A stretch of 64,000 nt of DNA from Paenibacillus_V sp046244365 (lineage in GTDB: Bacteria > Bacillota > Bacilli > Paenibacillales > NBRC-103111): contig NZ_CP176395.1 in the NCBI RefSeq assembly GCF_046244365.1, positions 4,836,001-4,900,000 on the forward strand, in the 5' to 3' direction. This document shows positions 43,012 to 51,283 of this stretch, in pieces; position 1 is the stretch's first letter; every line of letters starts with the position of its first letter. Both the position numbers and the translations under genes were made by a program. The notes under the pieces were generated by a model. That model did no database searches, was not told where the DNA came from, and saw only the letters and a list, made by a program, of their open reading frames with translations.

Positions 43012-43311
43012 TCAGCCTGTGGTTGGAGGCTCACTATGGCCTCCGTTCCATAAAGCTACCACGCCGACCGGAGGTTCATTATGTCCTCCGTTCGACAAAG
43101 CTATCGTGGTTGGTGGCTCATTGTGGCCTCCGTTCTTTATGCTAAACCCGCCGGTTGGTGGCTCATTGTGGCCTCCGTTCCTTATGCTAAACCCGCCGGT
43201 TGGCGGATCATTGTGGCCTCCGTTAGGAATTTTCGCAGCTCCCGCCGCTGAGGTTTGAATTACACTCAAGAGACATGCAGCAACTATCGCTGCTTTACGT
43301 AGTTTCTTCAT
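43012..43311 (-). CDS. Secreted peptide with five NGGHNEPP-type repeats
   Basis: This 99-residue protein has a clear Sec signal peptide (MKKLRKAAIVAACLLSVIQT, cleavage probably in the following AAGA/AK region). The rest is five tandem units of 14-15 residues, each beginning NGGHN[DE]PP or NGGHSEPP and ending in a variable hydrophobic stretch (TGGFSIR, TGGFSIK, TTIALS, VGVVALW, TTG). No cysteine is in the mature part and no domain is recognised. AAAGGAAGGG lies before the ATG. About 200 bp upstream is a promoter element also found before the large secreted protein at 44428. It could be a multi-copy precursor of a secreted peptide signal, a metal-binding (His) repeat or a wall peptide. Confidence 0.75.
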   Translation of the reverse strand: MKKLRKAAIVAACLLSVIQTSAAGAAKIPNGGHNDPPTGGFSIRNGGHNEPPTGGFSIKNGGHNEPPTTIALSNGGHNEPPVGVVALWNGGHSEPPTTG

Positions 43312-43512
43312 AGATACGATCCCTTCCTTTCACCTTTTATGGATACGAAGCAGGTATTAGATTTCCAAGCGCATGACCGCATCCATCCCCCATCCGAAGA
43401 TATTCGCCGTCAAAAATCCTTTGCTACTTTGCGTGCCGGCCCTGAGGGATCGTGTCCGGATTCTCCGTCCCTCTCCTTAGACCTTGAATGGATTTCCACA
43501 TTTCTACCAATC
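43312..43512 (-). promoter_or_regulatory. 200-nt leader of the repeat-peptide gene
   Basis: This untranslated leader lies between the shared promoter and the peptide gene. On the minus strand a 25-codon open frame (MWKSIQGLRRG..., from about 43485) is present without a good ribosome binding site. Several GC-rich complementary stretches suggest folding. I do not recognise a riboswitch class. Confidence 0.3.
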
Positions 43513-43562
43513 GGATTATATAAGCTAAACGAACTTCGCGGAAGAATGAATTCTTTTCACCC
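43513..43562 (-). promoter_or_regulatory. Shared promoter element, copy A
   Basis: On the minus strand GGGTGAAAAGAATTCAT is followed at a fixed 25-bp distance by TATAAT (43515-43520) in the context GCTTATATAATCC. The same 50-bp arrangement occurs at 46511-46560. The expected -35 (TTCCGC) is poor, so an activator or another sigma factor probably uses the upstream box. Confidence 0.7.
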
Positions 43563-43573
43563 CTGCAGGCAAG

Positions 43574-44347
43574 CTAGCGGAGTTTGATTTCAAGCTCGCT
43601 TACATAGACGGAGGTCGACGCTCCCCTCGGTTTGTCGAATTCGAATTCGGCGAATTCCGCATATTTGCCGACGTAATTCAACCGAATTTGCATGGGGATA
43701 GGATCGTGTCCGTCCGGCAGCCATTTGGCAGTCGCCTTATAACGGCCGATCGGCACATTGTCTATTCCAAGACCGCCTTGGACGGGGCCGGCGCGTTTGA
43801 CGATCGTCTGCCCCGCGCTGCCGTCAATAAGCGAACCGAGCGGCGTAAGCGTCACTTCCAGATCGGTCATGTTGAACTCCGGCAAGCCGTCATCGAACGA
43901 AAAATTGGGATAAATATAAATTTGTCCGTCCATTTTGGTCCAAGTAAAATCGCGAACGGCTCCCGTTTTCCCCGCAAGCGGCTGGTCGACATCAGCCGCC
44001 AAATGAAACGTGAACGGTTTGCCGTTAAACGTTTTGGTCAGATCCGCACTCATGCGCCAAGTAGTGGCGGCATTGGGTAGTTCGATCCGGTAGCGTCCGG
44101 ACTCGTCGGTAACGCCAATAACATTGCTGTCGTATAGCAACGTGTTATCCGCAAAGACCGTAACGCCGGAAATCGGTTTCCCTTTCGCGTCGCGAACGAC
44201 GCCTTTTACGACGAAGGGTTCGATCTTCTCGTTCGATTGTTGTTCGTTTTGTGTTCCCGAAGACGGTTTCTCCTCTTCCTTCGTAAAGCAGCCTGACAAT
44301 AAAGTTATAAACAGAAGCAAAAGCAGCGACAAACTTACCGTTTTCAT
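43574..44347 (-). CDS. Lipoprotein with carboxypeptidase-regulatory-like domain
   Basis: This 257-residue lipoprotein has the lipobox LLSGC with Cys near residue 20 and an acidic, Ser/Gln-rich linker. The mature domain opens VKGVVRDAKGKPISGVTVFA, the CarboxypepD_reg (transthyretin-like beta-sandwich) pattern. About 130 further residues (FTWTKMDGQIYIYP, IPMQIRLNYVGKYAEFAEF) have no known name to me. This entire region is repeated with high similarity at the C-terminus of the protein encoded just upstream. GAGGTG lies eight bases before the ATG at 44347. It is probably co-transcribed with the upstream gene. Confidence 0.8.
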   Translation of the reverse strand: MKTVSLSLLLLLFITLLSGCFTKEEEKPSSGTQNEQQSNEKIEPFVVKGVVRDAKGKPISGVTVFADNTLLYDSNVIGVTDESGRYRIELPNAATTWRMSADLTKTFNGKPFTFHLAADVDQPLAGKTGAVRDFTWTKMDGQIYIYPNFSFDDGLPEFNMTDLEVTLTPLGSLIDGSAGQTIVKRAGPVQGGLGIDNVPIGRYKATAKWLPDGHDPIPMQIRLNYVGKYAEFAEFEFDKPRGASTSVYVSELEIKLR

Positions 44348-44427
44348 TCCGATCACCTCAAAAAAAATCGCTAAACCATCGTACTTAGGAAACAAGGCCT
44401 TTACCGTACGGAAAAGGCCTCGGGAAA

Positions 44428-46302
44428 CTACTCGTAAGTTATCGGGGGCTTCGGCTGCTCAGGCTTAGGATACAGTCTGACTTCAAGCTCGGCTAAATAG
44501 TTGGATGTCGAAGCCCCTCTCGGTTTATCGAATTCGAATACGGCTGATTCGGCGTATTTACCGACATAATTTAACCGTATCTGCATCGGGATCGGTTCGT
44601 GTCCTTCCGGAACCCATCTGGCGGTCGCTTTGTACTTGCCTATCGGTATATTATCGACACCGGCGCCGCCTTGGATAGATCCCCCGCGTTTGACGATTGT
44701 TTTACCTTCGCTGCCGTCAAGGAGCTTGCCGATAGGCGTAAGCGTCAATTCCAGATCGCTCATGTAAAAATCCGGCAAACCGTCATCGAATGTAAAGTAA
44801 GGATAAACATAAATTTGTCCGCCCGCTTTCGTCCAAGTAAAGTCGCGGATCGCCCCCGTGCTTCCCCCAAACGGCTGATCGACGTCGGCCGCCAAATGGA
44901 AGGTGAAGCTTTTGCCGTTCACCGTATCGGTCGCATCGGCGCCCATTCGCCAAGAAGTCGCGATGTGCGGCAGCTCGAGCCGGTAATATCCGTTTTCGTC
45001 GGTAACGCCGAGGACATTACTGTCATATAGCAAGGTGTTATCCGCAAAAACCGTGACGCCGGGGGCCGGTCGGCCTTGCGCGTCGCGCACATAGCCTTTT
45101 ACGACATAGGGTTCGACCGTATCGTTGGACGTTCCGGGTGTCGGTCCGGGATTCGATGAGCCGCCCGATTCCTCGATTTCGATCGTCGCCACGTCGCCCT
45201 CTTTGGAATAGGACACCTCGTAACCGCTGTTCTCCGCTACGAATCGCAAAGGCACCAACGTGCTATCGTTAATGATCTGTGCAGGGACCTCCAAGGTAAC
45301 TTCTTCTCCATTTACCTTTGCGCTGGTGCTATTGATCGTTAACTCGATGACAAGTCCTTCCTTCGTTCCGATCGCTTTTCGGGTCTTTCCGTTGTCGACC
45401 CAATCTACCGTAAAGCCAAGGGTTTCAAACAGCTTGCGGAACGGGACTAGCGTTGAACCGTCTTTAATAATAGGCTTGACATTTTCAAATTGAAGCTCTT
45501 GCCCCTTATAAAAGATATGAATGGTTGGTCCGTCACCGGGAACAGGCGCAGGCGTCGGCGTAGATTGTGCCGGAGTTGATGCAGGTGTTGGCGTCGGCGT
45601 CGACTGTGCCGGAGTTGGCGTCGGTACCGGCTTTGTCGTCGACTGCGGAGTTGGCGTAGCCGTCCCTGAGTTTGTCGAAGGCGTTGAAGTTGCAGCAGGC
45701 GAAGGCGAGGCGGATGTCCCTCCGGATGTCATCGGCTTCTTGTACTTGATCGGTTTGGATACGATCGTCCCTTGCGCCGTCTCGATTTCCAGTACATAGT
45801 ACTGTGTTTCCTTGATCGTTCCGTTGTTACTGGCGTACAGGTCGAATACAAGCTCCCCGCTGAACTCGCCGACAGGTTCATTCACATCATTTCGAAAACC
45901 GGGGTTGATGATTTCGCTTTCGTGGGTTGTACCGCTTGCCGTAGTAACCGTTTTGTCTTGCACAATGCCGAGGAGCCAGCCTGTGGTTACTCGATTCGTT
46001 CTCCACACGCCTTGCTCACTATCCTTGCCGTAATCGTCCGTCGAGCGCAGCACAACGGCATTAATGACCGTCTTCTGCGCGAGGCTCAGCAGCAGCTTGA
46101 AGTGGCCGTCCTTGTTGCCTTCCGGCGTAAAGTCGGCTGCGCCGACGACGTCGAAAGCCGTATCTAACAGGCTGAACTCCTTAATTTCCACGCCGCTCGG
46201 CGCGGTCTCTCCGAATGCAGAAGCGATACTTGAAAAAGCTAACGCTCCAGCCAGAGCCGAACACATAACCGCAGATCGCAGTTTATTGCTTACTTTAAAC
46301 AT
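44428..46302 (-). CDS. Large secreted protein: copper-amine-oxidase-N domain plus carboxypeptidase-regulatory-like domain
   Basis: This 624-residue exported protein has a signal peptide (residues 1-27, ending SAFGE). A novel N-terminal domain spans about 30-180. A Thr/Pro/Ser/Ala linker (about 185-265) follows. The Cu_amine_oxidN1 domain (about 275-385) contains IIKDGSTLVPFRKLFETLGF and STLVPLRFVAENSGYEV, common in Paenibacillus surface proteins. The C-terminal CarboxypepD_reg-type domain (about 410-615) closely matches the lipoprotein encoded downstream. The start is the ATG at 46302 with GGGAGG upstream. It is driven by the promoter element shared with the repeat-peptide gene. No enzyme active site is visible. 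Confidence 0.8.
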   Translation of the reverse strand: MFKVSNKLRSAVMCSALAGALAFSSIASAFGETAPSGVEIKEFSLLDTAFDVVGAADFTPEGNKDGHFKLLLSLAQKTVINAVVLRSTDDYGKDSEQGVWRTNRVTTGWLLGIVQDKTVTTASGTTHESEIINPGFRNDVNEPVGEFSGELVFDLYASNNGTIKETQYYVLEIETAQGTIVSKPIKYKKPMTSGGTSASPSPAATSTPSTNSGTATPTPQSTTKPVPTPTPAQSTPTPTPASTPAQSTPTPAPVPGDGPTIHIFYKGQELQFENVKPIIKDGSTLVPFRKLFETLGFTVDWVDNGKTRKAIGTKEGLVIELTINSTSAKVNGEEVTLEVPAQIINDSTLVPLRFVAENSGYEVSYSKEGDVATIEIEESGGSSNPGPTPGTSNDTVEPYVVKGYVRDAQGRPAPGVTVFADNTLLYDSNVLGVTDENGYYRLELPHIATSWRMGADATDTVNGKSFTFHLAADVDQPFGGSTGAIRDFTWTKAGGQIYVYPYFTFDDGLPDFYMSDLELTLTPIGKLLDGSEGKTIVKRGGSIQGGAGVDNIPIGKYKATARWVPEGHEPIPMQIRLNYVGKYAESAVFEFDKPRGASTSNYLAELEVRLYPKPEQPKPPITYE

Positions 46303-46416
46303 TGTAACGGTTTCCTCCCTGTTTTCACTTTTACCAACCATTTCCCATACGTTCCCAACTCGCAAGACCAAGTATGACAGCTATGACCAAAAGAAAATAT
46401 TATCCGAAAGTATACT

Positions 46417-46473
46417 TTAAGCGTATATAAAGGATAATTCCGCTTGAATCTTCCTTGTGGGGCGGATCGTCAT
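46417..46473 (-). CDS. 18-codon leader ORF with perfect ribosome binding site
   Basis: Between the shared promoter and the large secreted protein gene the minus strand has AAGGAGGTGAGA followed by ATG and a frame of 18 residues (MTIRPTRKIQAELSFIYA). The ribosome binding site is the best in this region. It may be a leader peptide that controls the gene downstream, or a small protein. No relative is known to me. Confidence 0.45.
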   Translation of the reverse strand: MTIRPTRKIQAELSFIYA

Positions 46474-46510
46474 TCTCACCTCCTTGAACTTCAACTCTTC
46501 CCTCTGTTTA

Positions 46511-46560
46511 GGATTATATAAGCATACCTGCCGATGCGGGAGGATGAATTCTTTTCACCC
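46511..46560 (-). promoter_or_regulatory. Shared promoter element, copy B
   Basis: It has the same layout and length as copy A at 43513-43562: GGGTGAAAAGAATTCAT, a 25-bp gap, then TATAAT (46513-46518). About three quarters of the 50 positions agree, and the upstream box and the -10 region are identical. Confidence 0.7.
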
Positions 46561-46607
46561 TCATGAAATAAGGGCTTCTCGACGATAGAAAAAACGGACG
46601 CAAAAGA

Positions 46608-46645
46608 GGGGATGCCCAAAAGCCGAATGGCTTTTGGGCATCCCC
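46608..46645 (-). terminator. Terminator of the small membrane protein gene
   Basis: GGGGATGCCCAAAAGCC and GGCTTTTGGGCATCCCC form a perfect 17-bp stem with a four-base loop. CTCTTTTG follows on the minus strand. Confidence 0.75.
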
Positions 46646-46673
46646 CGTGCCGATCATGAACCCTCCTGCAGAA

Positions 46674-47081
46674 CTATCTTTTTCTCAACTGCAATCCCGT
46701 CCACAACAATAAAGTCGGAACTACAAAAAACCAAAATGTTAGTGCAGGCGCTGGAGAAATTTGAAACATCTGTACCAGTGCAAAGGTAAACGAATGATAC
46801 GCCAAAAAGATCATCCGATTAAACCCCATTAGACTGGGAAAAAACCAGCCATACAACCCGATCAATGCGCCGATCAAACTAACCGCCGAGACAGAGAGAA
46901 TGTTTAATGCGACTGTGCCCATTGATTTGAGAAAAATATGGCCAAGCAACACGTACATAGTAAATGATAGCAGCACAACAAATCCGAGATAAACCGGATG
47001 ACCGCTTAAGGAATACAGCAAACCGGACAAGGCAAGGACAAAAAAGTGAATCCCAAACGAGACAAGGTTATTCCGAAGCAT
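46674..47081 (-). CDS. Small integral membrane protein, unknown function
   Basis: This 135-residue protein has four hydrophobic helices (about 8-25, 30-48, 55-80, 108-130) and a basic C-terminus (LQLRKR). No motif is recognised. GGAGGGGGAAC directly precedes the ATG. It follows RNase Z on the same strand by 44 bp and may share its transcript. Confidence 0.7.
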   Translation of the reverse strand: MLRNNLVSFGIHFFVLALSGLLYSLSGHPVYLGFVVLLSFTMYVLLGHIFLKSMGTVALNILSVSAVSLIGALIGLYGWFFPSLMGFNRMIFLAYHSFTFALVQMFQISPAPALTFWFFVVPTLLLWTGLQLRKR

Positions 47082-47125
47082 GTTCCCCCTCCTTTGCGAT
47101 ATCCGGTTGATGATTCGTTTATGCT

Positions 47126-48052
47126 CTACGTCGATTTGGATATGGCAAGCTCTAAATAATCGTTCGCGGCTACGACATTCGGAAAAACGGATTTGACGCT
47201 TTCAACAAGCTCGGCAATTTCATCCCTGTCGAAGCGCGAGCTGAAATGAGTGACGGCAAGCCGCTTTGCCCCGGCCTTTGAAGCGATTTGCGCAGCTTGA
47301 AGAACGGTCGAATGGCCGTAGGCCGCAGCCTTCTCCTCCATGCCCGCGGCGAAAGTCGCTTCATGGACTAACAAATCCGCATCTTGAGCCAGCCTAATCG
47401 CGTTATCGCACGGACACGTGTCCCCAAGTATCGTTAAGATCCTTCCTTTCGCCGGCTGACCGACGACTTCCTCAGAACGAATGATTCGACCGTCGGACAA
47501 AGTCACGTCTTCTCCGCTTTTGAGCTTGCCATACGAAGGACCGGGTGGAACGCCAAGACGAGAAAGCAAGGCTATATTCAATTGCCCCGGACGCGGACGC
47601 TCCTCGATTCGATAACCGAAGCAACGAATCCGGTGGTCGAGCTCCGCAGCTTCAACCGTGAAACGATCGTCCGAAAAGACTGGACCCTCTTCGATCTCAA
47701 AGATCTCAAGCTCATAGTTCAAATGCGCTCCGCTGTTCTGAAATACGCCATCAAGCAAAGCGTGTAAGCCTTTCGGCCCAAACAATTGCAAGGGACCGGC
47801 GCCTTCATAGAACGTTCGGCTACTGAGCAGGCCCGGCAAGCCGTATACATGATCGCCATGCAAATGGGTTATGAAAATTCGTTGAAGCTTGTTAAGCTTA
47901 AGCTTTGTTTCAAGCAACCGATGCTGCGTACCTTCCCCCGCATCAAACAGCCAGAAGCTATGCTGCGGCTCAGGCAGCGAGAAGACAATGGAAGTGACGT
48001 TTCGCTCGATGGTCGGTCGACCGGCGCCTGTACCTAGAAATTGCAGCTGCAA
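47126..48052 (-). CDS. rnz: Ribonuclease Z
   Basis: This 308-residue metallo-beta-lactamase-fold endonuclease matures tRNA 3' ends. The zinc motif is THLHGDHVYGLPG (about residues 61-73), and FDAGEGTQHRL lies just before it. Further ligands are in HEATFA and TILGDTCPC (aspartate). VTHFSSRF near the end is the conserved C-terminal His. It starts at a TTG (48052) with AGGGGA six bases upstream. The length fits bacterial long-form RNase Z. Confidence 0.93.
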   Translation of the reverse strand: MQLQFLGTGAGRPTIERNVTSIVFSLPEPQHSFWLFDAGEGTQHRLLETKLKLNKLQRIFITHLHGDHVYGLPGLLSSRTFYEGAGPLQLFGPKGLHALLDGVFQNSGAHLNYELEIFEIEEGPVFSDDRFTVEAAELDHRIRCFGYRIEERPRPGQLNIALLSRLGVPPGPSYGKLKSGEDVTLSDGRIIRSEEVVGQPAKGRILTILGDTCPCDNAIRLAQDADLLVHEATFAAGMEEKAAAYGHSTVLQAAQIASKAGAKRLAVTHFSSRFDRDEIAELVESVKSVFPNVVAANDYLELAISKST

Positions 48053-48175
48053 GAGAAGTCCCCTCCGATTCGATGTTATTTAGCGTTCTTAGACTCTTAG
48101 AATCGGCAGGGATTCCCATTTTTATGCCGCTATTGACGATACTTCCATCTTTACTATGGTCGATCTAACCTATGG

Positions 48176-48181
48176 TATAAT
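48176..48181 (+). promoter_or_regulatory. Extended -10 promoter of the nucleotidase-like gene
   Basis: TGGTATAAT gives a perfect TATAAT with a TGn extension, 58 bp before the TTG start of the next gene. No good -35 is seen, as usual for extended -10 promoters. Confidence 0.6.
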
Positions 48182-48238
48182 GGGTTACCGGCTAGCTAGC
48201 AGATCAAGTCACTTTTAGTAGAAAGGAGCTGTTCACCC

Positions 48239-48805
48239 TTGCATATCGGAGTAGATGTCGATAATACCATTCTTGACGCCACTTCCGCTCATTTGCACTA
48301 TTATAATAAAGCATCGGGTTTGTCGTTTACACCTGACGATGTCGATGATTTTTATTTATACCGCTTATACGGTTGGGATAAGGCAGAACGGGAAGCCGTA
48401 TATCATCGATATGGGCATGATATTCATTGGAACTCATCGCCATTCCCGATGGCAGTGGAAATCTTACGGCAACTGTTTCATGAGCATCAATTGTCTATTA
48501 TTACTGCTCGACCGCTCCTTTTTCGCGATGTAACCATGGAGTGGTTGAAACGGCATCAAATCCATTATCATAATCTAACATTTACCGAAAACAAACTCCA
48601 AGTATGCATGGATGCAAAGATAGATGTGCTAATTGATGACGGTCCTCACTATGCCGAGGAATTTGCACTAGTCAAAAAGCCCGTTATTTTATACGAACAG
48701 CCTTATAATTTGTCCGTTACTAATGACTTCGTATATCGAGCCTCGAACTGGAATGAGGTAAAAAAGCACATTGATGACTTAGAATCGAAACGAAGCTTGA
48801 TTTAA
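48239..48805 (+). CDS. HAD-family 5'-nucleotidase-like protein
   Basis: This 188-residue protein starts at a TTG (48239) with GAAAGGAG eight bases upstream. HAD motif I is VDVDNTILD (about residues 5-13), motif II is IITARP, and the acidic motif is VLIDDGPHY. This is the pattern of the 5'(3')-deoxyribonucleotidase (NT5C-like) family. It probably dephosphorylates nucleotides or another small phosphate ester. It stands alone, divergent from RNase Z. Confidence 0.8.
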   Translation: MHIGVDVDNTILDATSAHLHYYNKASGLSFTPDDVDDFYLYRLYGWDKAEREAVYHRYGHDIHWNSSPFPMAVEILRQLFHEHQLSIITARPLLFRDVTMEWLKRHQIHYHNLTFTENKLQVCMDAKIDVLIDDGPHYAEEFALVKKPVILYEQPYNLSVTNDFVYRASNWNEVKKHIDDLESKRSLI

Positions 48806-48889
48806 ACCGCCTTCACCATGATATAGAACGAGCTATCTCGCGGATAATCCTTGAGCTCTCCTGCATCGGAGTTGCCCTATTTTCGTCTG

Positions 48890-49753
48890 CTAGACAAGTC
48901 TGGTTCCGATTACGATCGTAGCGTCCAGATCGTCGAAGCTCGACACCTTCGGGATCAGCCCATTTCCTGCGAAAATCTCGGCGGCGAGCGGCGCTTGCCT
49001 CCCGCTAGTTTCTACAAGCAGATGCCCGCCCGGCGTCAGCCAGAGCGGCGCTTCGGCCGACACCCTACGGAGGACGTCAAGTCCGTCCGCTCCTCCGTCG
49101 AGCGCAATTCGCGCCTCGTGTATACGCGCTTCCGGCGTGAGCAGCCCGATCGCATCGGTAGGTACGTAGGGGATGTTGGCGATCAGGATGTCGACTCGGC
49201 CCCGCAGCGTGGCGGGCAGCGGACCGAATAGATCGCCTTCGTATACGCGCCCGCCGGCTGCAGCGACGTTGCGGCGGGCGCACTGCACTGCGGCAGGGTC
49301 AATGTCGGCGGCATGCAACTCGATCCGTTCCAGGGTTTCCGCCAGCACTTTGCCCAATGCGCCCGAGCCGCAGCACAGATCTAACACGACTGCTCCGGTC
49401 CGGGCGAGAGCAGCGGCCTCGCGAACAAGAAACTCGGTGCGGCGGCGGGGGACGAATACGCCGGGGTCCACTTCAATCCGCAGTCCGCAGAATTCAGCCC
49501 ACCCGATGACGTGCTCGAGCGGCAATCCGGCGGCACGCCGGTCTACCATCGCGTCGAGTTCGAACCTCGAACGCGCAGCTGAAAGGAGCAGCCGGGTTTC
49601 CTCTTCGGCGAAAACACAACCGGAGGCACGAAGTCTAGCGGCGATATTTGCACTTGCGGCAGCTCCAAGTATTACGCCTATTGATCTTGCCTTCCCAGGG
49701 GATGCTTCATCATCATCGACATGTTTTGCAGAATCGGCTTTAATCGTAATCAT
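48890..49753 (-). CDS. PrmC-related protein N5-glutamine methyltransferase (NIPY type)
   Basis: This 287-residue SAM-dependent methyltransferase has motif I VLDLCCGSGALG (about residues 120-131) and an N-terminal helical domain. The substrate-binding motif reads NIPYVP instead of the usual NPPY. That change marks the PrmC-related family TIGR03704, whose substrate is not established. The region is visibly richer in G and C than its neighbours (many CGG, GCC and GCG codons), suggesting transfer from a high-GC source. GGAGG lies almost on top of the ATG, so the exact start is unsure. Confidence 0.85.
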   Translation of the reverse strand: MITIKADSAKHVDDDEASPGKARSIGVILGAAASANIAARLRASGCVFAEEETRLLLSAARSRFELDAMVDRRAAGLPLEHVIGWAEFCGLRIEVDPGVFVPRRRTEFLVREAAALARTGAVVLDLCCGSGALGKVLAETLERIELHAADIDPAAVQCARRNVAAAGGRVYEGDLFGPLPATLRGRVDILIANIPYVPTDAIGLLTPEARIHEARIALDGGADGLDVLRRVSAEAPLWLTPGGHLLVETSGRQAPLAAEIFAGNGLIPKVSSFDDLDATIVIGTRLV

Positions 49754-50001
49754 ACCTCCATGAACGAAATTGATTTTCCCGAAGTTACATCTCCTGAAGA
49801 GAATAGTTGATAGGTATCATTCTATCCCCGACGCCGATTACTGGACAGGTAAAAATTCGTTATAGGGAACTCATCCGATTAAAACCAGCACAAATACATG
49901 CAGGTTCGACTTTAACTTTTCTATAAATAAAAACAGAGGGTTCTGCGCCTTTCGGAACAACCCCTCCGCTTCTCTATACGCTAAATTTCTGTCCAGTCCG
50001 T
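49754..50001. other. Intergenic region
   Basis: No gene was found in about 250 bp. GAGGGTT and AACCCCTC (about 49936-49966) can pair imperfectly and may end transcription of the GNAT gene to the right. Confidence 0.35.
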
Positions 50002-50466
50002 TCATAATTCCTTTGTCATAAATACGCTATTGGGGTCCTCTATGTAATCCGAAAACGGCTTGCAATATCGAAACCCGAAACTTTCGTATAGTCTTCTTGC
50101 TGGCTCGAAAGCATCCATGGAGCCCGTTTCCAAGCTGATCCGCCGGTAGCCGCGCCGTTTGGCTTCTTCCACAATGTGCTCCAGGAGCCGCTTGGCAACT
50201 CCCTTTCTTAAATGTGCGTTAGAAGTTCGCATCGATTTTATCTCGCCGTGCTGCTCGTCAAGTTCTTTAAGTGCCCCGCAGCCAGCTAATTCCTCTTGTT
50301 CCCATGCGCTCCAGAATGTAATTTCCGGTTTTCGCAATCCCTCAAGATTTAGCGCGTGCATACTTTCCGGCGGAGATAGCAATGTCATCCCCTTAAGATG
50401 CTCACTCACTAATTCAGTCACTTCAGATCCAGTCAAATCGTCGATTTTAATATCCAGAACAATCAC
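50002..50466 (-). CDS. GNAT-family acetyltransferase (YsnE-like)
   Basis: This 154-residue protein has motif A in MRTSNAHLRKGVAKRLLEHI (about residues 80-99) and motif B in RRLYESFGFRYCKPF. The overall pattern with HALNLEGLRKPEITFWSAW resembles the YsnE/PaiA-like GNAT group. The start is a GTG at 50466. The acceptor is unknown. Confidence 0.85.
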   Translation of the reverse strand: MIVLDIKIDDLTGSEVTELVSEHLKGMTLLSPPESMHALNLEGLRKPEITFWSAWEQEELAGCGALKELDEQHGEIKSMRTSNAHLRKGVAKRLLEHIVEEAKRRGYRRISLETGSMDAFEPARRLYESFGFRYCKPFSDYIEDPNSVFMTKEL

Positions 50467-50510
50467 TCCGCCGTTATTATTTCATTACTGCCCTTTTTCG
50501 AAAAATTTTT

Positions 50511-50981
50511 TTAGCGCTTCACATGGGCGTCGGGAGCTTTATCCGATACGAGATTCAAGACAATATTATGTTCAAGCAGCGCCTTTAGCCCGCAGAGAAC
50601 AATCGTAAATCCTTCCGTCGAATCGATGACTTGCTTAACCATGTCATCCCCATCTCCCTTAAAGCCTGCGTTCGTAATCGTGACGAATGTTTCGTTCTCC
50701 GCCCGCAGGGTGAAAATCCACTCAACCGTGGTGCCGTCGCCGAATGCGATCAGGATTCGCTTATTTTCCTCGATTGCTTTTACATCGACGTTTGTAGAAG
50801 CACCGTACATCTCCCAATCCCACTGGACGCGTCTGCCCGTTTCCAATCTTCCGCTGCTATTGGTGAACCAAAATTTTGAAGTAATCACTGGGTCGATAAA
50901 TGCCTCAAACACCTCTTCGACCGGTTTTCGAATAAGCATTTCCGCCTTCGCAATCGGTACCTGTTTCAGGGTTGCCACCAT
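50511..50981 (-). CDS. SRPBCC/AHSA1-like START-fold protein
   Basis: This 156-residue protein has the AHSA1 pattern: KPVEEVFEAFIDPVITSKFWF near the N-terminus, then W-rich strands (VQWDWEMYG) and a long C-terminal helix (STEGFTIVLCGLKALLE). These proteins form a hydrophobic cavity and are often encoded near small regulators. The ligand is unknown. It lies 44 bp upstream of the GNAT gene on the same strand and may share its transcript. Confidence 0.85.
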   Translation of the reverse strand: MVATLKQVPIAKAEMLIRKPVEEVFEAFIDPVITSKFWFTNSSGRLETGRRVQWDWEMYGASTNVDVKAIEENKRILIAFGDGTTVEWIFTLRAENETFVTITNAGFKGDGDDMVKQVIDSTEGFTIVLCGLKALLEHNIVLNLVSDKAPDAHVKR

Positions 50982-51069
50982 GACCTCTCCTTTCCTTTTG
51001 CTAAGCTCCTTCTATCCTATCATAGAACCAGACTGCCTTTCCTTTCTCTTTTTTAAACCTTTATTTTAG

Positions 51070-51283
51070 CATGCCGACTCCGTCATGAATCAGGCTCCGA
51101 TACATTCTTTCTCTTATTCCGGTGTCCCTCTAATAATTGCCAATTTATGCTGGAATACTGCTAAACCTCATTCTCCAACTTGTCCGGAAGCGGGTTAAAT
51201 TGAAGGACGCCCCGCAGGAGCGGCCCTTCCGGCAAGGTGAGAAAAGCGATGCGGTTGCCAAGATAGTAATGGATTAGAACTTC
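51070..51283. other. Intergenic region
   Basis: About 210 bp without a convincing gene. A GC-rich stretch with GGAAG/CTTCC repeats (about 51185-51235) can fold, but no T-run follows. Confidence 0.3.

Noticed and set aside
43019..43260. Possible CRISPR-like or minisatellite repeat
   Set aside because: The repeats are about 45 bp, adjoining without spacers, and keep the reading frame of the secreted repeat peptide. They are coding repeats.
43312..43512. Known riboswitch (c-di-GMP, c-di-AMP or similar) in the peptide-gene leader
   Set aside because: Short words such as ACGCAAAG occur, but the conserved cores of these classes are not in the right order.
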